Assembly: GCA_963724435.1 (NCBI GenBank)
Contig: CAVRUN010000018.1
Location: 1 to 64,000, forward strand
Length of the DNA: 64,000 nucleotides
Source of the DNA: AP-15 sp963724435
Lineage (GTDB): Bacteria > Pseudomonadota > Alphaproteobacteria > ATCC43930 > CGMCC-115725
Direction: 5' to 3'
Shown here: positions 42,501 to 51,515 of the stretch, piece after piece
How positions within the stretch are numbered: the first letter of the stretch is position 1
How the letters are laid out: each line of letters begins with the position of its first letter
Program-made: the position numbers and the translations under genes
The notes under the pieces: generated by a model
Told to the model about the DNA's origin: nothing
What the model saw: only the letters and a program-made list of their open reading frames with translations
Databases searched by the model: none

Positions 42501-42670
42501 GGCGTGGTCTCGTACAGAAAGGCAGCTGCCCGCCATCATGCCGGGACCGGCAAAATGTGCACAAGGCAAACCCGATTCGACGCCGCCAGCTACTTTCGAT
42601 GAAAATGATTCATGCGCGCTTATCGGCGGTGGCGCGCTGCGGGCGTATCGCAGAGCCCGAATTCCGCCGC

Positions 42671-42676
42671 TATAAT
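42671..42676 (+). promoter_or_regulatory. Consensus -10 box upstream of the HIBADH-like gene
   Basis: A perfect TATAAT lies 54 bases before the start codon at 42730, inside the divergent region between the duplicated-protein and dehydrogenase genes. The -35 position (about 42648-42653, TCGCAG) is poor, which fits an activator-dependent promoter but is weak evidence. Confidence 0.35.
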
Positions 42677-42729
42677 GGTTGGTGGCGCATCCGCGATCGG
42701 CGAAGTCGGGGAAACGGGAGGACCGTCGC

Positions 42730-43665
42730 ATGCAGATCGGCTTTATCGGCACCGGGACGATGGGCACACCGATTGCCGGCTGCCTGATCGATGCCGGCCA
42801 CGTGCTGAGGGTTTATGACATCAGCTCCGAGGCAACACGGACTCTCGCCGGGCGTGGCGCTGAAGCGGTGGCGAGCCCGCGCGCCGTCGCCGAAAAGAGC
42901 GAGGTTGTGTTCACCTCGCTTCCCGGCCCGGACGAAATGCGGGCGACAGTGCTCGATCCGCAAAGAGGCATTCTCGCCGGACTGCGCGAGGGCGGTTGCT
43001 ACATCGATCTGACGACCAACGCGCCGGCGGTAGCGCGCGAGGTTGCCGCTGCCTGTGCCGGCAAGGGTGTTTCGATGCTCGATGCGCCGGTCAGCGGCCG
43101 TCCGCCCGGAATGACGGTGATGGGCGGCGGCGACGAAGCTGTCTTTGCGCGCCATCGCCCGTTATTCGAGGCCATTGCCCGCAACATCTTTTATGTTGGT
43201 GGGCCGGGGGCCGGGTGCGTCGCCAAGCTCGTCACGCAATATCTCGGTTACACCAATTTTGTCGCCGCACTGGAAGGCCTGTTGATCGGCGCCAAGGCCG
43301 GGATCGATCCCGGTATTCTGGCGCAGATCGTGCCGTTCAGTGCCGGCGCCAGCCGCACTTTCGACAACCTTCCGCGCTCGGTGCTGAGCGGTGCGTTCAC
43401 CGCCGGCGGCACGCTCGACATTGTCGCCAAGGATCTGCATCTGGCCTGCGAACTCGCCCGTGAAGTCGCCTCCCCGGCAAGTCTGGGTCTCCTTGCCCAT
43501 GACGTATTGCATCGCGCCCAGGCTCAGGGTTGGGGTAAAGAGGGGTTTCCGATCGCCGCCCGCATCCTCGAAGCGATGGCCGGCCACGAGCTGCGCTCGC
43601 AGTCTGGGCAGAATGCAGTAAACTATCAGGCGGACGATCCGCGACGCAGCCCCGCCCGCGAGTAG
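42730..43665 (+). CDS. 3-hydroxyisobutyrate dehydrogenase-family NAD(P)-dependent enzyme
   Basis: A 311-aa beta-hydroxyacid dehydrogenase. The Rossmann motif is MQIGFIGTGTMGTPIAG, the substrate loop is DAPVSGRPPGMTVMGGG, and the catalytic Lys166 lies in GPGAGCVAKLVTQYL. The usual Asn four residues after the Lys is Gln170 here, a change that may alter substrate choice. ATG 42730 follows GAGGACC; the longer frame adds 17 residues. It starts a co-directional run with the Rieske oxygenase and LigB enzymes, so it may oxidise a hydroxy-acid product of ring cleavage. Confidence 0.85.
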   Translation: MQIGFIGTGTMGTPIAGCLIDAGHVLRVYDISSEATRTLAGRGAEAVASPRAVAEKSEVVFTSLPGPDEMRATVLDPQRGILAGLREGGCYIDLTTNAPAVAREVAAACAGKGVSMLDAPVSGRPPGMTVMGGGDEAVFARHRPLFEAIARNIFYVGGPGAGCVAKLVTQYLGYTNFVAALEGLLIGAKAGIDPGILAQIVPFSAGASRTFDNLPRSVLSGAFTAGGTLDIVAKDLHLACELAREVASPASLGLLAHDVLHRAQAQGWGKEGFPIAARILEAMAGHELRSQSGQNAVNYQADDPRRSPARE

Positions 43666-43759
43666 CGTCCGAAGGCGGGACGCAAGAGGGCGGCATCGAT
43701 TAGGACGGACGGCCCGGACCCGCTTTATGGGGCCGGCATCGGTAGATTGGAGGGCAGCA

Positions 43760-45151
43760 ATGGCGGCCATATCGGAAGCGGGGTATCGCGAAGGTCTCGT
43801 CGACTTGGCGAAAGGCCAGATCAGCCGCGAGATCTTTGTCAACGACGCGATCTACGCGCAGGAGCAGGAGCGGCTGTTTGCCCGCGCCTGGCTGTTTGTC
43901 GGCCATGAGAGCCAAATCCCCAACCCCGGCGATTTCTTTGTCTCGGGCATGGGCGAAGAGTCGGTGATCCTGTGCCGCGACCGCGCCGGTGAGATCCATG
44001 TGTTCCTCAATTCGTGCCGGCATCGTGGCATGAAGGTGTGCCGCTATGACGAGGGCAACACGCCGGTCTTCACCTGCCCCTATCACGGCTGGAGCTACGG
44101 CACCGACGGCAGGCTGGTCGGCGTCCCGTATTTTCGCGAGGCCTATCACTCAACGCTCGACCGCTCGCAATGGGGTTTGGTCGAGGTCGCGCAATTGTGC
44201 AACTACAAGGGTGCCATTTGGGCCACCTGGGACCCGGCCGCCCCGTCCTTTACCGAATATCTCGGCGACTTTACCCAGTATCTCGATCAGACTTTTGACG
44301 CCTGGGACGGCGGCGATGGCGGTGCCGAGATCCTCGGCGGCATCCAGAAATGGCGGGTGCCGTGCAACTGGAAATTCCCGGCCGAGAATTTCAGCGGCGA
44401 CAGCTATCACAACATTAGCCACCGCTCCGTCGATCTGGTCGGCGTCGGCCCGTCAGGCAGCGGCCGCCGTGACATGCCGGAATTGAACCTCGCGCAAAAG
44501 CTGCACATCGCGATCCCCGATCGCGGGCATCAGACAACGGCTTATCTGTTGCCGCAGACGAGTTCGGTGCCGCCCGGCTATCAGCACTCTTCGGTCGTTT
44601 CCGACTATTTCGCGCATTGCGAAGAACAGCGCCGCCGCCGGCGCGGCGATTGGGGACGGCTGATTACCTTGGTCGGCGAAGTGTTCCCGACCATGGCGTT
44701 TCTCTCGCGCCAGCCCCGCACGATTGCGGTGTGGCACCCGCGCGGGCCGCACGAGACCGAAGTGTGGCGCTGGTTCCTGGTCGACAAGGCGGCGCCGCAA
44801 GAGGTCAAGGATTTTCTGCGCGACTACTACATCCGCTATTCGGGTCCCGCCGGCATGACCGAGCAGGACGACATGGAAAACTGGAACTACGCGCATGCCG
44901 CGAGCCGCGGCGTGATCGCGCGCCGGTTTCCCTATAATTATGAGCAAGGTGCTGGGACCGAGATCGAGAATTACGAGTGGGAAGGGTTCCGATTACCGGG
45001 GCTTGTGACCGATTTGACCCGAGCCAAGTCGAGCGAGCACAATTTGCGCAATCTCTACCGCCGCTGGGCTCAATTCATGGAAGCCGACAGCTGGGACGAT
45101 TTGATGATTGAGCGGGCGCCGGCTCGGGCCGTCGCCCAAGCCGCCGAGTGA
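43760..45151 (+). CDS. Rieske non-heme iron oxygenase, large (alpha) subunit
   Basis: A 463-aa ring-hydroxylating oxygenase. The Rieske 2Fe-2S ligands are Cys86/His88 (NSCRHRG) and Cys106/His109 (CPYHGWSYG). The mononuclear iron ligands are His217 and His221 in ENFSGDSYHNISHRSVD, with Asp214 nearby. The catalytic domain resembles the alpha subunits of naphthalene/benzoate-type enzymes (VFLNSCRHRG, HPRGPHETEVWRWFLVDK). No beta subunit, ferredoxin or reductase gene is adjacent, so electron supply must come from elsewhere. ATG 43760 is preceded by GGAGGGCAGC. Confidence 0.9.
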   Translation: MAAISEAGYREGLVDLAKGQISREIFVNDAIYAQEQERLFARAWLFVGHESQIPNPGDFFVSGMGEESVILCRDRAGEIHVFLNSCRHRGMKVCRYDEGNTPVFTCPYHGWSYGTDGRLVGVPYFREAYHSTLDRSQWGLVEVAQLCNYKGAIWATWDPAAPSFTEYLGDFTQYLDQTFDAWDGGDGGAEILGGIQKWRVPCNWKFPAENFSGDSYHNISHRSVDLVGVGPSGSGRRDMPELNLAQKLHIAIPDRGHQTTAYLLPQTSSVPPGYQHSSVVSDYFAHCEEQRRRRRGDWGRLITLVGEVFPTMAFLSRQPRTIAVWHPRGPHETEVWRWFLVDKAAPQEVKDFLRDYYIRYSGPAGMTEQDDMENWNYAHAASRGVIARRFPYNYEQGAGTEIENYEWEGFRLPGLVTDLTRAKSSEHNLRNLYRRWAQFMEADSWDDLMIERAPARAVAQAAE

Positions 45152-45386
45152 CGACCGCGGCTGGCCGCCCTACCCGGCTGGAGCGGTTTCGCCGCTGTTG
45201 ACCCCGCACTCGCCCAATCACGGGGCGAATTTGAGCGCATCGGGTCTTCAAGCTCGGCGGAATAGCGCCGGCGGGGCGGATTATCGGATTGTCCTCACGG
45301 GCGCGCGGAAGATCGGGTAGTATCGCCGCGGTTTCACATGGCCGCGTCGCCGATGGCGGCGTGCGCTCTCGAGGGAGGAGCAGGAA

Positions 45387-46451
45387 ATGGGCGACATTCT
45401 CGGTCTTGGCTGCACTCACTATCCGGGACTGACGGTCCCCGACGAACAATTGCCGGGGCTGTTTCACCGGTTGTTAACCGCCCCCAATGTACCCGAGCGT
45501 TACAAGAATCCGGCAAACTGGCCGGCCGAACTGATCGCCGAACTTGGCAACGACGAGGGCTTCTCATCAGCTCAGCGCTATAGCGCGCGACTCGCCGAGG
45601 GCTTTCGGGCGGTGCGCAAATCGCTTGACGAATTTAATCCTGATGTCGTGGTGGTGTGGGGCGACGACCAGTACGAAAATTTCCGCGAGGACATCATCCC
45701 GGCGTTCTGCTTGCTCGGCTATGATGATGATTTCCAGGTCCAGCCGTGGAAGAACGGCAATGGCGGCCGCAGCAATCGCTGGGGCGAGCCTGGCGATTGG
45801 GCATTAAAGCTGCACGGTCATCGCGACGCCGCCAAGTATCTGGCGACCGGATTGATCGAGCGCGGCATCGATCTGGCCTATGCCTATAAGCCGCTGCATC
45901 ATCCGCTGGCGCACGCCTTTACCAACACCTTCCTTTACCTCGATTGGGATCGCAAAGGCTTTCCCTATCCGGTTATCCCGTTCGCGATCAATTGCTATGG
46001 CAGCAATCTGCTGCATGCCAAGGGCGGCACCGCGGCCTTGTTCATACCGCCGCGCGACCCGTCGATCCCCGGCGACCCGCCGTCACCGCATCCGTGGCGC
46101 TGTATGGAAGTCGGCAAGGCCGTGGCCGAGACCTTTGCGGACTCGCCCTGGCGCGTCGCCGTCATCGCGTCATCAAGCTGGTCGCACTGTTTCCTGTCGC
46201 CGACCAATGGCTATCTGTGGCCTGACCACAAGGCCGATCGGCTGCTGTTCGATGCGCTGAAAGAGCGCGATTACGACACTTGGCGCAAGCGCCCGCTCAA
46301 GGAAATGGAGCAGGCCGGCCAGCATGAGATGCTGAACTGGTGCGCGCTGATGGGGGCGATGGAGACCCTCGACCGCCGCCCCATCGTGCACGATTACGTC
46401 GAGACGCACATCTTCGCGTCGGAGAAGTGCTTCGTTACCTATCCGGTGTAG
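45387..46451 (+). CDS. LigB-type (class III) extradiol ring-cleavage dioxygenase
   Basis: A 354-aa enzyme of the LigB/protocatechuate 4,5-dioxygenase catalytic subunit family. An N-terminal iron His (GLGCTHYPGLTVPD, His11), the WGDDQYENF Asp/Glu region, the catalytic-type KPLHHPLAHAF His cluster and a late VIASSSWSHCFLSP segment fit the fold. ATG 45387 follows GGGAGGAGCAGG. It lies 235 bp behind the Rieske oxygenase; the pair could hydroxylate and then open an aromatic ring. A hairpin that may end the transcript follows at 46463-46503. Confidence 0.85.
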   Translation: MGDILGLGCTHYPGLTVPDEQLPGLFHRLLTAPNVPERYKNPANWPAELIAELGNDEGFSSAQRYSARLAEGFRAVRKSLDEFNPDVVVVWGDDQYENFREDIIPAFCLLGYDDDFQVQPWKNGNGGRSNRWGEPGDWALKLHGHRDAAKYLATGLIERGIDLAYAYKPLHHPLAHAFTNTFLYLDWDRKGFPYPVIPFAINCYGSNLLHAKGGTAALFIPPRDPSIPGDPPSPHPWRCMEVGKAVAETFADSPWRVAVIASSSWSHCFLSPTNGYLWPDHKADRLLFDALKERDYDTWRKRPLKEMEQAGQHEMLNWCALMGAMETLDRRPIVHDYVETHIFASEKCFVTYPV

Positions 46452-46462
46452 GGTTGAACATA

Positions 46463-46503
46463 GCGCGGCGGCGCGTCCTCATCGGCTGACCGCCGCCGCG
46501 CTT
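46463..46503 (+). terminator. 12-bp GC hairpin after the LigB gene
   Basis: AGCGCGGCGGCG (46463-46474) pairs perfectly with CGCCGCCGCGCT (46492-46503) around a 17-nt loop, 12 bases after the LigB stop. No T-run follows. It separates the catabolic genes from msbA. Confidence 0.5.
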
Positions 46504-46545
46504 GCCAAGTCGGGCCCTCGCCCGTAACACTGGCGGCGGGGATCC

Positions 46546-48345
46546 ATGTTCAAAAAGCCGCCGATCCTAGAAGAGGGTGCGCAGACAGCTGCCCTGGTGT
46601 GGCGTCTGGCGCGCGACTTCATGCGCCCGCACGCCGGCAGAATTGCGATCGCATTTCTGCTGATGGGCGCTGCCGCCGGCAGTACCGCGTTACGCGCTTG
46701 GCTGATGCAGCCCGTGCTGGACCGCGTTTTTGTCGGTCGCGACGCTTCGTGGCTGCTGCCGATCGCTGGCGGCGCGCTCGCTATCGCGCTGATCAAAGGC
46801 ATCGCCGATTACGGCGAAGCCGTGATGATGAATCTCGTCGGCCAACGCGTGATCGCCGATGTGCAGATTGCGCTCTTCGGCCGGTTGATGCGAGCCGATC
46901 TCGCTTATTTCCACGCCCACCCGAGCGGCACGCTGATCTCGCGGTTTACCAGCGACGCCGCGCTGTTGCGCAATGCCGCCGCGAACATCCTCGCGGCAAT
47001 AGGCAAGGACGTGCTGACCGTCATCTTCCTGGTCGGGCTGATGTTCTACCAAGATTGGCTGTTGGCGCTCGCCTCGTTCTTTATATTTCCGGTGGCGATC
47101 CATCCGATCGTCGGCATCGGCCGGCGCATGCGGCGCGTCACCGCAAATACTCAAACCGAAGTCGGCCAATTGACGACGTTACTGACCCAGACCTTTCAGG
47201 GCGCGCGCTTGGTCAAGGCGTACGGCATGGAGGCGTATGAGGAAGGCCGCGCCGCCGCGCTGTTTGAGCGCGTCTTCAGACTGATCGACCGGGCGACGCG
47301 CACCCGCGCCCGCGCCTCGCCGCTGATGGAGACCTTGGGCGGCGCTGCGATTGCGATCGTTATTCTCTACGGCGGGCACCAGGTTATCGGCGGCGTCCGC
47401 ACCCCCGGGGCGTTCTTCTCCTTTATCACGGCGCTGCTGTTGGCCTATCAGCCCCTCAAGAGCCTGGCCAATCTCAACGCCTCGCTGCAAGAAGGCTTGG
47501 CCGCGGCGCAGAGAATCTTCCAGGTATTCGATATCGAGCCAACCATCCGCGACGAGCGGGGCGCCCGGCCGCTGGATATCGCCGGCGGCGAAATTCGCTT
47601 CGACCATGTGCGCTTTGGCTACGCACCCGGGGCCGTCGCCCTCGACGATATTTCGCTGACCATCCCGGCGGGACGAACGGTTGCTCTGGTCGGCGCTTCG
47701 GGCGCCGGCAAGTCGACGATTCTCAATCTCATTCCGCGCTTTTTTGACGTCGAAGAAGGCAGTATCGCAGTCGACGGGCAGGACATCCGCGCGGTCACCT
47801 TGGCATCGCTGCGCGCCGCGATCGCGATCGTGTCGCAAGAGGTGACGTTGTTCGACGACACCTTGCGCGCCAATATCGCCTATGGCCGATTTGGAGCGTC
47901 GACGGCGGACATTGAGGCAGCCGCCCGAGCCGCTGGTATCGAGGGCTTTATCCGAGAATTGCGCGACGGCTATGACACCCAGGTCGGCGAGCGCGGGGTG
48001 CGGCTGTCAGGCGGTCAGCGTCAGCGGATTGCGATCGCTCGCGCAATGCTCAAGGACGCGCCGATCCTGCTGCTCGACGAGGCGACCTCGGCGCTCGACA
48101 GCGAGTCGGAGCGGCAAGTGCAATCTGCCTTGCGCACCCTGATCCGGGGGCGCACGACATTGGTTATCGCCCATCGCCTCTCGACGGTGCAGGGCGCCGA
48201 CCTGATTTGCGTGATCGATCGCGGGCGTCTTGTGGAAAGTGGGCGACATACTGAACTGCTCGCCCGCAATGGGTATTACGCGCGGCTTTACGCGATGCAG
48301 TTCGCCGATGACCGCGATCTCGTCACCGCCGGTTCGGCATCATAG
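46546..48345 (+). CDS. msbA: MsbA-type ABC transporter (lipid A / LPS core flippase)
   Basis: A 599-aa half-transporter: six transmembrane helices in the first 330 residues, then the nucleotide-binding domain with Walker A LVGASGAGKST, signature LSGGQRQRIAIARAM, Walker B PILLLDEATSALD and the H-loop VIAHRLSTVQ. It flips lipid A-core across the inner membrane with ATP. Placement directly ahead of DUF374-waaA-lpxK-lpxL supports this role over a multidrug exporter. Confidence 0.93.
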   Translation: MFKKPPILEEGAQTAALVWRLARDFMRPHAGRIAIAFLLMGAAAGSTALRAWLMQPVLDRVFVGRDASWLLPIAGGALAIALIKGIADYGEAVMMNLVGQRVIADVQIALFGRLMRADLAYFHAHPSGTLISRFTSDAALLRNAAANILAAIGKDVLTVIFLVGLMFYQDWLLALASFFIFPVAIHPIVGIGRRMRRVTANTQTEVGQLTTLLTQTFQGARLVKAYGMEAYEEGRAAALFERVFRLIDRATRTRARASPLMETLGGAAIAIVILYGGHQVIGGVRTPGAFFSFITALLLAYQPLKSLANLNASLQEGLAAAQRIFQVFDIEPTIRDERGARPLDIAGGEIRFDHVRFGYAPGAVALDDISLTIPAGRTVALVGASGAGKSTILNLIPRFFDVEEGSIAVDGQDIRAVTLASLRAAIAIVSQEVTLFDDTLRANIAYGRFGASTADIEAAARAAGIEGFIRELRDGYDTQVGERGVRLSGGQRQRIAIARAMLKDAPILLLDEATSALDSESERQVQSALRTLIRGRTTLVIAHRLSTVQGADLICVIDRGRLVESGRHTELLARNGYYARLYAMQFADDRDLVTAGSAS

Positions 48346-48349
48346 CCGC

Positions 48350-49156
48350 GTGGCGTCGCGGTCGACCGCTCCCCGCCTGTGGCGTCGTTTGCTGCGCAAT
48401 CCGCGGGTGCGAAGGGCCGCGTGCTGGGCGATCCATTGTTATATTCGACTTGTCTATCGGACCAATCGATGGACCGTCGAGGACGAAGAATTTCCGCGGC
48501 GGCTGCTTGCCACCGGCCAGCCGTTTATCGGCGCCTTTTGGCACGGGCGCATGATGATGATTCCTTTGGGTTGGCGGCGGATGGCGCGCATGCACATGCT
48601 GATCTCGGCCCATCGTGATGGCCGGATCATCGCCGACGCGGTCGCCTATTTTGGGATCGATGCGATTGCCGGTTCGACGCGGCGAGGCGGCTCGGCGGCG
48701 CTGCGCACGATGCTGAAACGGCTGAAGGAAGGGGATTGCATTGCGATTACGCCAGACGGACCGCGCGGCCCAGCAATGAGCGCCAGCGCCGGCATCGTCA
48801 ATGTCGCGCGGCTGGCGCAGGTGCCGATCGTGCCGATCACTTATGCGACCAGTCGACGCCATATTGCCGCAACCTGGGACCGGTTTCACATCGCCCTGCC
48901 ATTCGGCCGCGGCGTGTTCTTGTGGGGCGAGCCGATCGAGATCGCTGCGGAGCTCGATGAATGCGGGCTTGAAAGCGCACGGCGGCTCGTAGAACAGCGC
49001 ATGAGCGAGATGATGCGCGAAGCCGATCGCCGGGTCGGCCACCCGGTCCCGCTGCTAGCGGCCGCCGAGCTGATGCCGCTGTCCAGCCGGGAAGTGGTCG
49101 CGGGTGCGTCCGGATCCGCTTCGGAAAATTCGCCCAAACCGGCAGCGGCTCCGTGA
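48350..49156 (+). CDS. DUF374 lysophospholipid acyltransferase-like protein
   Basis: A 268-aa protein with a DUF374/LPLAT-like core: IGAFWHGRMMMIPLGW (the HGR motif replaces the HX4D of LPLATs), LISAHRDGRIIADAVAYFGI, GSTRRGGSAALRTMLKRL, ITPDGPRGPAMSASAG. The family is commonly encoded with waaA and lpxK and probably helps modify the lipid A/core region. GTG 48350, 4 bases after the msbA stop, gives a standard length; a longer frame starts inside msbA. Its last codon overlaps the waaA GTG start (GTGA). Confidence 0.88.
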   Translation: MASRSTAPRLWRRLLRNPRVRRAACWAIHCYIRLVYRTNRWTVEDEEFPRRLLATGQPFIGAFWHGRMMMIPLGWRRMARMHMLISAHRDGRIIADAVAYFGIDAIAGSTRRGGSAALRTMLKRLKEGDCIAITPDGPRGPAMSASAGIVNVARLAQVPIVPITYATSRRHIAATWDRFHIALPFGRGVFLWGEPIEIAAELDECGLESARRLVEQRMSEMMREADRRVGHPVPLLAAAELMPLSSREVVAGASGSASENSPKPAAAP

Positions 49157-50496
49157 TCTTGCCGTTTGTTTATCGCGCGCTGACCCGACCGCTGCCGCCG
49201 CTGGTCACGCTGTACCTGCAACGGCGGTGCCGGCGCGGCAAGGAAGACCGGCTCCGGTTGGCGGAACGGCGCGGGATCGCGAACGACGCCCGCCCCGCAG
49301 GGCCGCTGATCTGGATCCATGGCGCCAGCGTCGGCGAGGCGACAGCGGTGCTGCAGCTGATCGACCGGTTGCTCCAGACGCGTCCCGAACTCGAGATACT
49401 GGTGACAACGGGCACCGTCGCCTCGGCGCGACTTTTAGAGAAGCGACTGCCGGCGCGCGCCCGCCACCAATTCGTGCCAATCGATTTGCCGGGTTGGGTC
49501 CAGCGTTTTCTCGACCATTGGCGGCCGGATATGGCGCTTTGGGTCGAATCGGAACTGTGGCCCAACCTGGTGCTAACGACGCACGCCCGCGGCACTCCGA
49601 TGATGTTGATCAACGCCCGTTTGTCGGCGCGCTCATTCCGGCGTTGGCAAAAATGGCCCGGGCTGATTCGGCCGATCCTGGGTGCGTTTGCGCAGTGTCT
49701 GGCGCAGGATGCTGAGCAGGCTCGCCGCCTCTGCCGGCTGGGCGCCGAAAACGTGGTTGCCATCGGCGATCTGAAGGCGGCAGGGCACCGGCTGCCGGTC
49801 GACCAGGCGCAATTGCAGCGATTGAAGCGAGAAATCGGCCAGCGTCCGCTGTGGCTCGCAGCCAGCACCCATCAAGACGAGGAGGAGGCCGCCGCCGAAG
49901 TCCACGCGACACTTGCCGCGAAACATCCAGGTCTTTTGACGATCATCGCGCCGCGCCACCCGGTCCGCGGCGACGCCGTTGCGGCGATGCTGGCTCGGAG
50001 CGGGTTGCGGGTCGCGCGACGCGGTCATGGCGAGCCGATCACGCCGGAAACTGATATCTATCTCGCCGATACCATGGGTGAACTCGGATTGTTCTACCGT
50101 CTCGCCGACATCGCCTTTGTCGGTGGTTCGATCGCGCGCAGCGGGGGTCACAACCCTTTCGAGGCCGCTCGGCTCGACTGTGCGATCCTTCACGGACCCG
50201 ATATGAGCAATTGCGCCGCGATGGCAGGGGCCTTGGCCGGAGCCGGGGCAGCGCAGATGGTAGATGATGCCGAAGAACTCGGAACTGCGGTATCGCTGCT
50301 GCTGTCCGATCCCCGGCTGTGCGCCGCCCGCCGGGCCGCGGCAATGCGCGTTGCGGCGCAGGGAGAAACAATTCTTGATGCCGTTCTGGCGCGGCTGGCG
50401 CTTTGGCTCGACCGGATCGCGCCGCAGCGGAGCGCGTCACCGCAGGGCGATTTGATTGCGGCTAAGGAGCGGGCGCCGCACATCGTGCGCGCATGA
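49153..50496 (+). CDS. waaA: 3-deoxy-D-manno-octulosonic acid (Kdo) transferase
   Basis: A 447-aa GT30 glycosyltransferase that adds Kdo to lipid IVA at the inner membrane. An N-terminal membrane-associated helix is followed by WIHGASVGEATAVLQLI (catalytic Glu62), VTTGTVASARLLEKRLP, LWVESELWPNLV and, in the C-terminal domain, GSIARSGGHNPFEAARLDCA. GTG 49153 overlaps the preceding stop by 4 bases; the stop overlaps lpxK by ATGA. Confidence 0.95.
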   Translation: MILPFVYRALTRPLPPLVTLYLQRRCRRGKEDRLRLAERRGIANDARPAGPLIWIHGASVGEATAVLQLIDRLLQTRPELEILVTTGTVASARLLEKRLPARARHQFVPIDLPGWVQRFLDHWRPDMALWVESELWPNLVLTTHARGTPMMLINARLSARSFRRWQKWPGLIRPILGAFAQCLAQDAEQARRLCRLGAENVVAIGDLKAAGHRLPVDQAQLQRLKREIGQRPLWLAASTHQDEEEAAAEVHATLAAKHPGLLTIIAPRHPVRGDAVAAMLARSGLRVARRGHGEPITPETDIYLADTMGELGLFYRLADIAFVGGSIARSGGHNPFEAARLDCAILHGPDMSNCAAMAGALAGAGAAQMVDDAEELGTAVSLLLSDPRLCAARRAAAMRVAAQGETILDAVLARLALWLDRIAPQRSASPQGDLIAAKERAPHIVRA

Positions 50497-51515
50497 TCCG
50501 CGTCGCCCCTGATTTTTGGGCAAGGGAACCGGGGCTCGCCGCCGATCTGCTGCTGCCCTTTGCCGCGGCCTGGAACGCCGCCGGGAGGCTCCGCCGAGCG
50601 TTGGCGCACCCCTATTGCGCCCCGGTGCCGATCATTTGCGTCGGCAATCTGGTCGCAGGCGGCGCGGGCAAGACACCGGTGACATTGGCGCTCGCCGCTT
50701 GGTTCACCGGACGAGGCGTCGCTGTGCATGTCGTCACGCGCGGCTATGGCGGGCGGCTTGCCGGTCCGTGCCGAGTCGACCCCTTCCGGCACAATTGCGA
50801 GGAGGTCGGTGACGAGGCGGTACTGCTCGCCGCTCGAGCGCCGACATGGATCGCGCGGCACCGTGCCGCCGGGATCGCTGCAGCCGCGGTAGAAGGGGCC
50901 AAGATCGTCCTGCTCGATGATGGTTTTCAAAATCCGACGATCCGCAAGACGCTGTCGCTGGTTGTGGTCGATGCCGGTTATGGGTTCGGCAATGGTCGGG
51001 TAATGCCGGCGGGTCCGCTGCGCGAGAATCTGGAGCGCGGTCTCGACCGCGCCGATGCGTTGGTTTTGCTCGCCACGGAGGGAGAGGAGCGCTCGGCGTC
51101 CCTGGCACAGATAAACGGACAGCGGCCGGTCGTGCCTGCGATCTTGGCGCCGGTTGCGGGTGAGCGGTTAGCCGATCAGCGGGTACTGGCATTTGCCGGT
51201 ATTGGACGGCCGGCAAAATTTTTTGCAACCTTGCGCGCCCTTGGCGCTGAAATTGTCGGTGAGCGCAGCTATCCCGACCATCACGCCTTCAGCGAAAGCG
51301 ATATCGCAGCGCTGCGGCGGGCGGCCCGCGGCGCTCGCGCGCGACTGGTAACGACCGCAAAGGATTTTGTGCGCCTACCGGCCGCAACGCGCGCCGATAT
51401 TGAGGTGCTCGAGGTGGAGGTCTGCTGGCCTGACCCCGATGCCTTGGCTGGGCTTCTCGCTCCGCTCGTGCTATCCGCCCGCGGAAATGCCAACCCGGAG
51501 CAAGCAATCCCCTGA
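50493..51515 (+). CDS. lpxK: Tetraacyldisaccharide 4'-kinase
   Basis: A 340-aa membrane-associated kinase completing lipid IVA. Walker A is VGNLVAGGAGKTPVTLA (51-67); RGYGGRLAGPCRVDP, GDEAVLLAARAPTWIARHRA and LLDDGFQNPTI (Asp-Asp-Gly-Phe-Gln) are LpxK signatures; FAGIGRPAKFF and the YPDHHAFSESDI motif are at the C-terminus. It overlaps waaA by 4 bases and lpxL by 29. Confidence 0.96.
   Translation: MIRVAPDFWAREPGLAADLLLPFAAAWNAAGRLRRALAHPYCAPVPIICVGNLVAGGAGKTPVTLALAAWFTGRGVAVHVVTRGYGGRLAGPCRVDPFRHNCEEVGDEAVLLAARAPTWIARHRAAGIAAAAVEGAKIVLLDDGFQNPTIRKTLSLVVVDAGYGFGNGRVMPAGPLRENLERGLDRADALVLLATEGEERSASLAQINGQRPVVPAILAPVAGERLADQRVLAFAGIGRPAKFFATLRALGAEIVGERSYPDHHAFSESDIAALRRAARGARARLVTTAKDFVRLPAATRADIEVLEVEVCWPDPDALAGLLAPLVLSARGNANPEQAIP

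Noticed and set aside
41640..42767. Longer version of the duplicated protein starting at 42767
   Set aside because: The extra 89 residues overlap the divergent promoter and dehydrogenase start and lack similarity to either half.
48230..48349. Upstream extension of the DUF374 gene into msbA
   Set aside because: The extension lies in msbA codons in another frame; the GTG at 48350 right after the msbA stop is the better start.
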